DNA of 41,234 bases from Urechidicola sp. GTDB lineage: Bacteria; Bacteroidota; Bacteroidia; Flavobacteriales; Flavobacteriaceae. A model generated the notes under the pieces. That model searched no databases. It had not been told where the DNA came from and saw only the letters and a list, made by a program, of their open reading frames with translations. The stretch's first letter is position 1. Each line of letters opens with the position of its first letter. Made by a program: the position numbers and the translations under genes. The stretch lies in the NCBI GenBank assembly GCA_028599075.1, contig JAQRMW010000245.1:1-41234 (forward strand), read 5' to 3'. Below, piece after piece: positions 17,377 through 26,135 of this stretch.

Positions 17377-18087
17377 ATGGAACATTTAGAATTATTTTTC
17401 AAATCAATATTTATAGATAACATGGTATTTGCCACGTTCTTAGGAATGTGTTCTTACCTTGCAGTATCTAAAAAAGTTTCTACCGCAGTAGGTCTTGGAG
17501 CAGCAGTAATTTTCGTTATGGCAATTACAGTTCCTTTAAACTGGTTATTAGACACCTATCTTTTAAAAGATGGTGCATTGGCTTGGTTAGGACCAGAGTA
17601 TGCATCGTATGATTTAAGCTTTTTATCATTTATCATGTTTATTGCAACCATTGCAACCATGGTACAATTAGTAGAAATTGTAGTCGAGAAATTTTCTCCG
17701 GCTTTGTATGATTCATTAGGGATTTTCTTACCATTGATTGCAGTAAACTGTGCCATCTTAGGAGGGTCATTATTTATGCAATCAAGAGAAATTCAATCTG
17801 TAGGATTGGCATTTAATTATGGAGTAAGTTCTGGGATAGGGTTTTTCTTAGCAATATTAGCTATTGCAGCAATTAGAGAAAAAATCAGATACTCAAACGT
17901 TCCGCCAGCATTAAGAGGCTTAGGAATAACATTTATCATAACAGGATTAATGGCGATAGGTTTTATGAGTTTCGGAGGAATGTTAACCGGAGGTGATGAA
18001 GAAGAAAAACCAGCACAAGTAGAAACTGTTCAAGTTTCTGTAGAGCAACAAACTGAAATTGCAAATAACACTAAAGCAGTAGAATAA
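17377..18087 (+). CDS. nqrE: Na+-translocating NADH:quinone reductase subunit E
   Basis: 236-residue membrane subunit with six hydrophobic segments, partner of NqrD. Candidate iron-sulfur ligands are Cys25 (FLGMCSYLAVS) and Cys125 (IAVNCAILGG). The core ends near FMSFGGMLTGG at about residue 204. A hydrophilic tail of about 30 residues follows (DEEEKPAQVE onward), longer than the roughly 200-residue proteobacterial NqrE. One base separates its stop from nqrF, so translation is probably coupled. Confidence 0.95.
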   Translation: MEHLELFFKSIFIDNMVFATFLGMCSYLAVSKKVSTAVGLGAAVIFVMAITVPLNWLLDTYLLKDGALAWLGPEYASYDLSFLSFIMFIATIATMVQLVEIVVEKFSPALYDSLGIFLPLIAVNCAILGGSLFMQSREIQSVGLAFNYGVSSGIGFFLAILAIAAIREKIRYSNVPPALRGLGITFIITGLMAIGFMSFGGMLTGGDEEEKPAQVETVQVSVEQQTEIANNTKAVE

Positions 18088-18088
18088 G

Positions 18089-19399
18089 ATGATATTAGCA
18101 GCAAGCACAGGAGGAACAATGTTAGTAACAGTAGTCGTATTTCTATTGATTGCATTGTTATTAATTATACTTTTATTAGTAGTAAAACAAAAATTATCAC
18201 CTTCAGGTCCGGTAAAAATTATGATTAACGGAGAACGTGAAATCGAAGTAGGATCAGGAGATTCTTTGTTGACCACTTTAGGGAATCAAAAAATATTTTT
18301 ACCATCAGCATGTGGTGGTGGTGGAACATGTGTTCAATGTGAGTGCCATGTTACTTCTGGTGGAGGTGAGGCATTACCGACAGAAACACCACACTTTTCT
18401 CGTAAAGAATTGCAAGACGGTATTCGTTTAGCATGTCAGGTAAAAGTAAAACAGGATATGGAAATTTCTATTCCTGAAGAAATTTTTGGAATTAAGAAAT
18501 GGGATGCAGTTGTTGTACGTAATTACAATGTGGCATCATTTATTAAAGAATTTGTTGTTGAGATTCCAGAAGATATGGGTTACAAAGCAGGTGGATATAT
18601 TCAAATTGAAATTCCAGAATGTGAAGTAAAGTTTTCTGATATGGATATTACAGCACATCCAGAAGAGCACGAAACTCCAGATAAATTTAAAGCAGAATGG
18701 GATAAATTTGGATTATGGCCTTTGGTAATGAAAAATAACGAAACTGTTGAAAGAGCCTATTCAATGGCATCTTATCCAGCAGAAGGAAGAGAGATTATGT
18801 TAAATGTTCGTATTGCTACCCCGCCTTGGGACAGAGCTAAAAACGGATGGATGGATGTAAATCCGGGAGTTGCATCTTCTTATATCTTTAATCAAAAGCC
18901 AGGAGATAAAGTTGTTATTTCTGGACCTTATGGCGAGTTCTTTATTAATGAGTCTGATGCAGAAATGCTATATGTAGGTGGTGGTGCAGGTATGGCACCA
19001 ATGCGTTCGCACTTATACCATTTATTCAGAACTTTAAAAACAGGACGTACAGTTACCTATTGGTATGGTGGTCGTTCTAAAGCAGAATTGTTTTATTTAG
19101 ATCATTTCAAAGCCTTGGAAAAAGATTTCCCTAACTTTAAATTCTTTATTGCTTTATCTGATCCTTTAGAAGCAGATAATTGGAAAGTAAAGAAAGATAT
19201 TCATGATGAGGCTGGTGATGGTTTTGTCGGTTTCATTCATAATTGTGTGATTGAAAATTATCTTGATTTACATGATGCACCAGAAGATTTAGAATTGTAT
19301 TTCTGTGGCCCTCCATTAATGAACAAAGCAGTTCAGAAGATGGGCGAAGACTTTGGTCTAGCCGATGAGAACATCCGATTCGATGACTTTGGAGGATAG
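18089..19399 (+). CDS. nqrF: Na+-translocating NADH:quinone reductase subunit F
   Basis: 436-residue entry subunit that takes electrons from NADH. An N-terminal membrane helix (about 10-32) is followed by a 2Fe-2S ferredoxin domain with ligands Cys75, Cys81, Cys84 and Cys116 (SACGGGGTCVQC, LACQ). Then comes a ferredoxin-NADP reductase module with FAD site RAYSMASYPAE and NADH site GGGAGMAPMRSHL, ending FCGPPLMNKA and the aromatic-containing FDDFGG. All cofactor residues are present. Last gene of the operon; a REPIN-like doublet and a strong terminator follow. Confidence 0.97.
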   Translation: MILAASTGGTMLVTVVVFLLIALLLIILLLVVKQKLSPSGPVKIMINGEREIEVGSGDSLLTTLGNQKIFLPSACGGGGTCVQCECHVTSGGGEALPTETPHFSRKELQDGIRLACQVKVKQDMEISIPEEIFGIKKWDAVVVRNYNVASFIKEFVVEIPEDMGYKAGGYIQIEIPECEVKFSDMDITAHPEEHETPDKFKAEWDKFGLWPLVMKNNETVERAYSMASYPAEGREIMLNVRIATPPWDRAKNGWMDVNPGVASSYIFNQKPGDKVVISGPYGEFFINESDAEMLYVGGGAGMAPMRSHLYHLFRTLKTGRTVTYWYGGRSKAELFYLDHFKALEKDFPNFKFFIALSDPLEADNWKVKKDIHDEAGDGFVGFIHNCVIENYLDLHDAPEDLELYFCGPPLMNKAVQKMGEDFGLADENIRFDDFGG

Positions 19400-19409
19400 A
19401 AAATAAACT

Positions 19410-19506
19410 GTCATTACTGTAAAGGTTACGAGGAATGAAATGACGTGGTAATCTCTTTTTTGAAAAACCGATTGCCGCAGCAAATTAAAGTTTTCTTCGC
19501 AATGAC
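19410..19506. repeat. REPIN-like inverted doublet, copy 2 (nqr operon 3' end)
   Basis: Left half starts GTCATTACTG and ends GTGGTAATCTC. The right half, read on the minus strand, starts GTCATTGCGAAG and ends GCGGCAATCGG. The element begins 10 nt after the nqrF stop and lies before the terminator, so it is probably part of the nqr mRNA 3' end. Confidence 0.65.
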
Positions 19507-19517
19507 AAGAATCAAAC

Positions 19518-19548
19518 AAAAACCCAACACATTGTGTTGGGTTTTTTG
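19518..19548 (+). terminator. Terminator of the nqr operon
   Basis: Perfect 10-bp stem AACCCAACAC / GTGTTGGGTT with loop ATT, followed by a six-T run. All 31 nt are identical to the terminator at 22287-22317. Confidence 0.85.
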
Positions 19549-19575
19549 CTATGATGAAATAAAGAAGTATTTTTG
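19546..19575 (+). promoter_or_regulatory. Promoter of the metzincin protease gene
   Basis: -33 TTG at 19546-19548, 19-nt spacer, -7 TATTTTTG at 19568-19575; the ATG is 30 nt on. The -33 overlaps the end of the nqr terminator. Confidence 0.55.
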
Positions 19576-19605
19576 AGGAATAAATTATTTTAAAACCCCA
19601 ATCTT

Positions 19606-22266
19606 ATGAAGAAAAAGCTACTTATTTCTATAGCATTCTGTTTACTTACAATTACTATATTTTCTCAAAATACTTGGAAACAAACGACAATTTCAACAAC
19701 TCAAAAAGAAGTTTTATTAGAAAGAAATATCCCATTAAAGGCAAAGGTATTTTCTTTAAATATGGACTCTTTTAAATCGCAATTGAGTACTGCACCACAA
19801 CGTAATGGTTCCTCAAAAGAAACAAATACAATAATTGAGATTCCAAACAGAAATGGAGATTTAATAAAATACAGAATCCAAGAAGCTTCGGTTTTTGCTC
19901 CAGAATTACAAGAAAGATACCCTGAAATTAGAGCATATGCTGGGTATGCAATCGATGACGCATCTACTTATATAAGGTTTACAATATCACCTTATAATGG
20001 TATGAACGGAATCGTTTTAAAAGGAAACAGAAGTCAAACAGAAATAATTGAAGTTGTTCCAGGCGATGTTTCAAAATCTATAATCTTTAAAAGATCAGAT
20101 AGAAAAAAAAATAAGACTCCATTTGAATGTACAACCGACGATAATTTGCATGTAGATATTGATAGAACTAATAAAAATCAAGCAGCGGATGATTCTATTT
20201 TAAGAACCTTTGATTTGGCTATGTCTGTTACTGGTGAGTATTCTGCTTTTCATGGTGGAACTTTAGGATCTGTTAATGCTGCAATTGCAACTACAGTGGC
20301 GAGACAAAATTCGATTTTTGAAATAGATTTTGCCGTTACACTTATACTAGTTGCAACAAATGATGATATTGTGTATTTAGATGGAGCCACTGATCCTTAT
20401 GATTCTGTAGATGATTCTAATTATAACAGTACTGTTCAGTCTACAATAACTGCCCAAATAGGAGAGGCTAATTATGATGTTGGACACCTAATGGCGGGAA
20501 TCGGAAATAACGGAAATGCAGGTTGTATTGGCTGTGTTTGTGTTGATAATCAAAAAGGAAGTGGTTATACGACTAGTACTAATCCGATTGGAGACACTTT
20601 TGATGTTGATTATGTAGCGCATGAGTTAGGGCATCAATTTGGAGGAAATCATACATGGACTCATGGAGGTAATGAAGGATACAATGCGCAAATGGAACCA
20701 GGAAGTGGTTCAACAATTATGAGCTATGCAGGAATTACTGGAGCTACAGATGTGCAGGCAAATGTTGATCCATATTTTCATGCAATTTCTATTCAACAGA
20801 TTACTGATCATGCAAAATCAAGAACTTGTGATGTTGAGACAGGAACGGGAAACAATATTCCTGTTGTTGATGCTGGGGCTAATATTACATTACCAATTGG
20901 GACTCCATTTAGATTAACAGGATCTGCTACAGATAATGATGGTGCAGATATTTTAACATATTGCTGGGAGCAATTTGATGAAGACAATGCAGTAACAACC
21001 TATCCAGATGAGACTTCAACCAATAGCAATTCAGTATTATTTAGATCTTATAACCCAACCACATCACCAATAAGGACTTTTCCTGTTTTAACAGATTTAT
21101 TAGCAGGTGGTGTAAATGGAAACACTTGGGAAAGAATACCTACAGTTAGCAGAAATGCAGATTTTAGATTGACAGTAAGAGACAATAGAGCAGGTGGCGC
21201 TGGAAATAGCTTTGGAGAGATGATTGTTACTTGGGATGCTACAAGAGGCCCTTTAGAAATTACATCGCAAGCTACAAGTGGAATAGTTTGGAATGGAGGT
21301 ACAACCGAAGATATTTTTTGGGATGTAAATAGCACTAATTTAATGACAGGGGCAGCAACAGTAGATATTCTTTTATCTATTGATGGTGGTCTGACTTATC
21401 CAACAACATTAGCTTCTGGAGTTGCCAATGATGGGAGTGAAACAATTACGGTGCCAAGTACACCCGCACCATATTGTAGAATCATAGTACAACCAACAGG
21501 AGCTCCTTTCTTTGCAATTAATACTGAAGATTTTTCTATTGATTATTTAATTTCAACAACATGTGACGAACTATTTACGAGCACTCCAAATGCAGCAATT
21601 CCTGACAATGACCCTACCTTTTCGACTGATGGGTTAAATTCAACATCTGTAAAAACCTTTGGTAGTGGAGTATTTCTTAAAGCAGGTATTAATGTAACGC
21701 ATACCTATATTAATGATTTAAGATTCGATATTTTAAGTCCAGATGGAACACAACTCACTTTAATTAATCAAGTCTGTGGAGGTGAAAATGACATTGATGT
21801 TACATTTTTTGATTCGGCTGGAGCCATAGTTTGCGCAAGCCCAACAACAGGAGATGTAGCGCCTGCACAAGCCTTTACTGCATTAGATGGTGAAACTGCC
21901 GGAGGTACTTGGACCATTGGATTTATGGATCTTGCAGGTGCAGACACTGGAACACTAGTTTCTTGGAATGTAGAAATATGTGAAACAGTAGAAACCGCAT
22001 TGGCAGTTGAAGATAATAGTTTTGCACAATTTAATGTATACCCTAACCCATCAAACGGGAAAGTAAATATTAATTTAAGCTCTTTGGAAGATGTACAAAT
22101 TTCATTGTTTGATATTAGTGGCAGGATGTTATACTCTCAAAAACACAATAACTATTCAGGTTTATTTAATAAGGAAATTAATTTTGGAAAACTTTCATCA
22201 GGAGTTTATTTGTTGAAAATTCTTAGCGGAGATAAAGAAGCTGTTAAGAAATTGATAATTCAGTAA
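19606..22266 (+). CDS. Secreted reprolysin-like zinc metalloprotease with P-domain and T9SS sorting domain
   Basis: 886 residues. Signal peptide (to about 20, ending IFSQ), then a propeptide-like region (about 25-190). The metzincin catalytic domain spans about 200-410 and carries the zinc motif HELGHQFGGNH (His339, Glu340, His343, His349) and the Met-turn IMSYAG (Met372). A beta-rich region follows, then a proprotein-convertase P-domain (about 655-800: INDLRFDILSPDGTQL, GGTWTIGFMDLA). The type A T9SS tail starts at FNVYPNPSNGKVNI. Predicted to be exported and to degrade extracellular protein. The gene is framed by two identical terminators. Confidence 0.93.
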   Translation: MKKKLLISIAFCLLTITIFSQNTWKQTTISTTQKEVLLERNIPLKAKVFSLNMDSFKSQLSTAPQRNGSSKETNTIIEIPNRNGDLIKYRIQEASVFAPELQERYPEIRAYAGYAIDDASTYIRFTISPYNGMNGIVLKGNRSQTEIIEVVPGDVSKSIIFKRSDRKKNKTPFECTTDDNLHVDIDRTNKNQAADDSILRTFDLAMSVTGEYSAFHGGTLGSVNAAIATTVARQNSIFEIDFAVTLILVATNDDIVYLDGATDPYDSVDDSNYNSTVQSTITAQIGEANYDVGHLMAGIGNNGNAGCIGCVCVDNQKGSGYTTSTNPIGDTFDVDYVAHELGHQFGGNHTWTHGGNEGYNAQMEPGSGSTIMSYAGITGATDVQANVDPYFHAISIQQITDHAKSRTCDVETGTGNNIPVVDAGANITLPIGTPFRLTGSATDNDGADILTYCWEQFDEDNAVTTYPDETSTNSNSVLFRSYNPTTSPIRTFPVLTDLLAGGVNGNTWERIPTVSRNADFRLTVRDNRAGGAGNSFGEMIVTWDATRGPLEITSQATSGIVWNGGTTEDIFWDVNSTNLMTGAATVDILLSIDGGLTYPTTLASGVANDGSETITVPSTPAPYCRIIVQPTGAPFFAINTEDFSIDYLISTTCDELFTSTPNAAIPDNDPTFSTDGLNSTSVKTFGSGVFLKAGINVTHTYINDLRFDILSPDGTQLTLINQVCGGENDIDVTFFDSAGAIVCASPTTGDVAPAQAFTALDGETAGGTWTIGFMDLAGADTGTLVSWNVEICETVETALAVEDNSFAQFNVYPNPSNGKVNINLSSLEDVQISLFDISGRMLYSQKHNNYSGLFNKEINFGKLSSGVYLLKILSGDKEAVKKLIIQ

Positions 22267-22286
22267 ACCGTAAAGATTATATTTTA

Positions 22287-22317
22287 AAAAACCCAACACA
22301 TTGTGTTGGGTTTTTTG
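22287..22317 (+). terminator. Terminator of the metzincin protease gene
   Basis: Same 10-bp stem, loop and T-run as at 19518-19548; the 31-nt sequences are identical. Confidence 0.85.
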
Positions 22318-22354
22318 TTTGAAATCATCCCTTTCTCTTACAGCAAATTAACCG

Positions 22355-22362
22355 TATCTTTG
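22355..22362 (+). promoter_or_regulatory. Candidate -7 box for the DEAD-box helicase gene
   Basis: TATCTTTG within ACCGTATCTTTGCA, 16 nt before the ATG at 22379. This makes the TTG at 22376 an unlikely start. Confidence 0.5.
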
Positions 22363-22378
22363 CACAAAATTTAAATTG

Positions 22379-23734
22379 ATGAGTACTTTTCAAGAATTAA
22401 ACCTAAGCAATCAATTACAATATGCAATTGACGATTTAGGATTTGCCAATCCAACTCCAATACAAGAGAAATCTTTTTCTGTGATTCTTTCTGGTAAAGA
22501 TATGGTGGGTATCGCGCAAACAGGAACTGGAAAAACATTTGCCTATATGTTGCCTATACTTCGGGATTTAAAATTCTCGCAACAAGAAACTCCGAGAGTT
22601 CTGGTAATGGTACCTACACGTGAGTTGGTTTTGCAAGTTGTAGAAGAGATTGAAAAGATGGCAAAGTACATCAATGTTCGTGTTTTGGGAGTTTATGGAG
22701 GTACAAATATAAATACCCAAAAACAGGCCATTGCTCAGGGTACAGATATTATAGTAGCAACTCCGGGAAGGTTGTATGACTTAGCATTGAGTAGAGCATT
22801 AAAAATGAAATCGATTCAGAAATTGGTGATTGATGAGGTAGATGTAATGTTAGATTTAGGTTTCCGTTTTCAGCTGATGAATATTTTTGAACTCTTACCA
22901 GAGCGCCGTCAAAATATAATGTTTTCGGCAACGATGACAGATGATGTTGATATGTTGATTGCTGATTACTTTACAAGCCCTAAAAAAGTTTCCATTGCAG
23001 TGAGTGGTACTCCGCTCGATAATATTTCACAATCATCTTACAATGTTCCTAACTTTTATACCAAGGTAAACCTATTGACTTATTTATTGAAAGACAAAGA
23101 AGAGTTTAGTAAAGTATTGGTTTTTGTATCTAACAAAAGAAGTGCAGATCGCCTTTTTGAAGCACTTGATGAAAGGTATAATTCAGAGTTATGTGTGATT
23201 CATTCTAACAAAACTCAGAACTATAGAATACGATCCATCAATCAATTTGATAATGGAGAAAACAGAATTCTAGTCGCTACCGATGTGATGGCACGTGGAT
23301 TAGATTTTGAAGAAGTAAGTCATGTTATTAATTTTGATACACCTAATTTTCCTGAAAACTATATGCACCGAATTGGTAGAACGGGTAGGGCAGAAAAAGA
23401 AGGGCAAACTATTTTATTTTCGACAGAAAAAGAACAGTCTGCAAAATTAGATATTGAAGTTTTAATGGATACGGAGATTCCGTTGTTAGAGTTTCCATCT
23501 GAAGTAGAGATGTCAGAACAACTGACTCTAGAAGAGACACCAAAAGAAGTTGAAAGAAATAATCCCCATAAAAGAAAAAATAGAGAAACTTTTGGAGAAG
23601 CTTTTCACGAGAAGAGTGATAAAAACAGTAAGACCAATCAGGGCGGTTCTTATAGAAGAGAGATAGCCAAGAAATACAAAAAGCCAAAAACTAGAGGTGA
23701 TAAAAATTATAATAAAAGGAATAAGAAGAAGTAG
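22379..23734 (+). CDS. DEAD-box family RNA helicase
   Basis: 451 residues. The helicase core has the Q motif (FANPTPIQEKSF), motif I AQTGTGKT, PTRELV, TPGR, motif II as DEVD, motif III SAT, and motif VI HRIGRTGR. Motif II is DEVD rather than DEAD, a tolerated variant. A basic C-terminal tail (about 375-451, rich in Lys/Arg/Asn) ends KRNKKK and probably binds RNA. Likely role: RNA duplex unwinding in ribosome assembly, mRNA turnover or cold response. The ATG was preferred to a TTG one codon upstream. Confidence 0.92.
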   Translation: MSTFQELNLSNQLQYAIDDLGFANPTPIQEKSFSVILSGKDMVGIAQTGTGKTFAYMLPILRDLKFSQQETPRVLVMVPTRELVLQVVEEIEKMAKYINVRVLGVYGGTNINTQKQAIAQGTDIIVATPGRLYDLALSRALKMKSIQKLVIDEVDVMLDLGFRFQLMNIFELLPERRQNIMFSATMTDDVDMLIADYFTSPKKVSIAVSGTPLDNISQSSYNVPNFYTKVNLLTYLLKDKEEFSKVLVFVSNKRSADRLFEALDERYNSELCVIHSNKTQNYRIRSINQFDNGENRILVATDVMARGLDFEEVSHVINFDTPNFPENYMHRIGRTGRAEKEGQTILFSTEKEQSAKLDIEVLMDTEIPLLEFPSEVEMSEQLTLEETPKEVERNNPHKRKNRETFGEAFHEKSDKNSKTNQGGSYRREIAKKYKKPKTRGDKNYNKRNKKK

Positions 23735-23794
23735 TTCTCGATACAATTTTTAAATAAAAATCACTCGAACTGACGTTAAAAATTAACTAAGTAT

Positions 23795-24172
23795 ATGTCA
23801 ACAGAATTATCAAAACAAGAACTGCATTACGTGGCAATGAATATTGTAGGTAAAGATTTGGAAAAACGAGGCTTTGAATTTATTGCTATTGAAAGTAAAT
23901 TGGGGAAACAACCTCAATATGTGTGTATCGATAAAACCAATCAACGGTATTTTGTCATAGTAAAAATGATACAGCTTCCTAACAACCCTAACAACTTCGA
24001 TATTATAAAAATGGAAGCGTTTAAAGTACATGCGCATAAGCACAATGCAAAAATTTTGTATGCTGGTGTTGGCTTAGGAAATCCGGATGGAGAACACTTA
24101 CCTATTATAAAAGATCAAGAGTATTTATTGCAATATGATGGAATTCAACACATTGAAATGAATTTAAATTAA
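23795..24172 (+). CDS. Conserved hypothetical protein, small
   Basis: 125 residues, no signal peptide or membrane segment. It shows VAMNIVGKDLEKRGFEFIAIESK, a middle KTNQRYFVIVKMIQ and an end rich in Tyr/Gln/His. The helix then strand-with-Lys layout (KDLEKRGF ... FVIVK) loosely resembles small PD-(D/E)XK-type folds, but I cannot place the acidic residues with confidence. From memory, relatives in flavobacterial annotations carry the name Nqr subunit F; that is not supported here because the ferredoxin and FAD/NADH motifs are absent. It lies 60 nt after the helicase and 30 nt before the hydrolases in the same direction. Confidence 0.7.
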   Translation: MSTELSKQELHYVAMNIVGKDLEKRGFEFIAIESKLGKQPQYVCIDKTNQRYFVIVKMIQLPNNPNNFDIIKMEAFKVHAHKHNAKILYAGVGLGNPDGEHLPIIKDQEYLLQYDGIQHIEMNLN

Positions 24173-24202
24173 AATGGTATCTTGGGATAAATTTAAGTTT
24201 AA

Positions 24203-25081
24203 ATGAACTGGCCTAACATCATTTTTATTACGGTTATCTGCATAACTTTTTTAAGTATTATCTTTTATTTTATTCAAGACAAATTAATTTTTAAACCAGA
24301 AAAATTACCCGAAGATTTTATTTTTGAGTATAAAAATCAGGTGGTCGAAGAATATAATTTTCAATTACATGATGATGTGCTGATTAACGGTTTACATTTT
24401 AAAACTGAAAATCCAAAAGGAGTAGTTTTTTATTTAAAAGGAAACTCGAGAAGTATCAAAGGCTGGGGTAAATTTGCTGTTGATTTTACGTTTCATGGTT
24501 GGGATGTTATTATGATGGATTATCGTGGTTTTGGGAAAAGCAAGGGTAAGCGCACTGAACAAACTATGAAAGATGATGCCTTGCTTATTTACGATAAAAT
24601 AAAGGAGAAGGTAGATGAGAAATATATCATCATTTATGGGCGTTCACTTGGCACTGGTTTAGCAACCAAAGTAGCATCTATGAACAAACCTCGAATGCTG
24701 ATTTTGGCATGTCCTTATTTTAGTATTTCTAATAACGTAAAGCGCTATTTACCTTTTTTACCAACAGGATTAATTTTACGATTTTCTATGCCAACTTATA
24801 AATGGATGAAATATGTAGATTGTCCTATTAAGTTAATACACGGTACAAATGATAAGGTAATTCCGATGAAATCGAGTATCAAACTTTCAAAGATAAATCC
24901 AAAGCGTACCAGGGTGTATCCTATTATTGATGGTGGGCATAAAAATTTACACAATTACCCAGGATATCATAGAGCATTAGATGAGATATTAAAATCAAAA
25001 CCATTTGAAGACATTGATAGAGAAAAAACAAGTATTGCTTTTGAAAGGAGTAAAAGAAAACGTAGCGTAAAAAATGGTTAA
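24203..25081 (+). CDS. Alpha/beta hydrolase, membrane-anchored (paralogue 1)
   Basis: 292 residues. One N-terminal membrane helix (about 5-25) is followed by an alpha/beta hydrolase fold. The nucleophile elbow is YGRSLGTG with Ser148. The likely acid is Asp217 (HGTNDKVIP) and the base His246 (GGHKNLH). Where most relatives, including the next gene, have an oxyanion-hole HGN motif, this protein reads YLKGNSR, which may alter activity. The C-terminus is basic (KRSKRKRSVKNG). Family members act on esters, lipids or peptides; substrate unknown. Its end overlaps the next gene by 8 nt. Confidence 0.85.
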   Translation: MNWPNIIFITVICITFLSIIFYFIQDKLIFKPEKLPEDFIFEYKNQVVEEYNFQLHDDVLINGLHFKTENPKGVVFYLKGNSRSIKGWGKFAVDFTFHGWDVIMMDYRGFGKSKGKRTEQTMKDDALLIYDKIKEKVDEKYIIIYGRSLGTGLATKVASMNKPRMLILACPYFSISNNVKRYLPFLPTGLILRFSMPTYKWMKYVDCPIKLIHGTNDKVIPMKSSIKLSKINPKRTRVYPIIDGGHKNLHNYPGYHRALDEILKSKPFEDIDREKTSIAFERSKRKRSVKNG

Positions 25082-25865
25082 AAAGATTCTATTAATACTT
25101 ATTATTTTTTATGTGTTTATCCTTATAGGGTTTTATTTTTTTCAGAACTCTATTGTTTTTAGACCAAAAAAAACAGCAAAAAATCACACCTATTCATTTC
25201 AGCAAGACTTTAAAGAAATCAATCTTAAGGCAAAGGACAAAGCGACTTTAAATGCACTCCATTTTAAAGTTGATAAGCCACAAGGAGTTATTCTCTATTT
25301 TCATGGAAACAAAGATAATTTAGAAAGATGGGGAGCTATTGCAGCTAAGCTCACAAAATACAATTATGATGTTTTTGTAGTGGATTATAGAGGATATGGT
25401 AAGAGTACTGGAACAAGAACTGAAGAGCTAATGTATGCTGATGCACAGTTGTGCTATAATCATTTAAAGCAATCTTATAAAGAAAATTCGATAGTTGTTT
25501 ATGGCAGATCATTAGGCGGAACTTTTGCCACTTTTGTAGCATCACAAAACAATCCAAAACAACTAATATTAGAAGCAACATTTAGTAGTTTAGAAGATGT
25601 TGTTTTTCGTAAGCTGCCGATATTACCTTATTCAAAAATCTTAAAATTTAAGTTCAAAACATTTGAAACTATCGGAAAAGTAAAATGCCCGATTACTATT
25701 TTTCATGGAAATCAAGATGAGTTGGTTTCTATAAATCTTGCTAAAAAAGTGTATGCGCAAGCTAATAAAGAAATGGCTGAGTTTGTAACAATAGAAAATG
25801 GGACACATCATAATTTAACAAGTTTTGAAAAATACCATGTAGTAATTAATTCCGTTTTAAGATAA
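25074..25865 (+). CDS. Alpha/beta hydrolase, membrane-anchored (paralogue 2)
   Basis: 263 residues, paralogous to the preceding gene along its whole length. An N-terminal membrane helix (about 4-22) is followed by the standard oxyanion segment YFHGNKDN, DYRGYGKS, nucleophile Ser146 in YGRSLGGT, acid Asp215 in HGNQDELV and base His245 in GTHHNL. All catalytic residues are present. The start codon lies inside the end of the upstream gene (8-nt overlap), pointing to coupled translation and a shared role. Substrate unknown. Confidence 0.88.
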   Translation: MVKKILLILIIFYVFILIGFYFFQNSIVFRPKKTAKNHTYSFQQDFKEINLKAKDKATLNALHFKVDKPQGVILYFHGNKDNLERWGAIAAKLTKYNYDVFVVDYRGYGKSTGTRTEELMYADAQLCYNHLKQSYKENSIVVYGRSLGGTFATFVASQNNPKQLILEATFSSLEDVVFRKLPILPYSKILKFKFKTFETIGKVKCPITIFHGNQDELVSINLAKKVYAQANKEMAEFVTIENGTHHNLTSFEKYHVVINSVLR

Positions 25866-25915
25866 TTAACTGTATCCATAAGTGTGAGTGAATCAGTAGC
25901 TTAATATATATTTTG

Positions 25916-25923
25916 TATATTTG
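25916..25923 (+). promoter_or_regulatory. Orphan -7 box upstream of a strong terminator
   Basis: TATATTTG with no gene until 26136 and a terminator at 25961-26001. Could start a transcript of about 70 nt. No -33 TTG at good spacing. Confidence 0.3.
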
Positions 25924-25960
25924 ATATACTAACTAACCAATATTTATTAATGTATAACTC

Positions 25961-26001
25961 AAAAACAGTCTAAAGAAATCTCTTTTTTAGACTGTTTTTT
26001 T
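25961..26001 (+). terminator. Strong intrinsic terminator
   Basis: 12-bp stem AAACAGTCTAAA (25963-25974) / TTTAGACTGTTT (25986-25997), followed by a T-run. It sits about 100 nt after the second hydrolase and may end that operon or a short RNA. The rest of 25866-26135 is AT-rich with no gene seen. Confidence 0.75.
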
Positions 26002-26135
26002 GTGCATTATAGTTCTGTTAGATTTCAATCCCATTTTTTTATAATTATTAAACCCTCAGTCAAAATTAATTTTTAATTGAGCATTTTTATTAGACAGAAG
26101 CACCTCTATTATATCACTAACTAAAAAACACTAAT

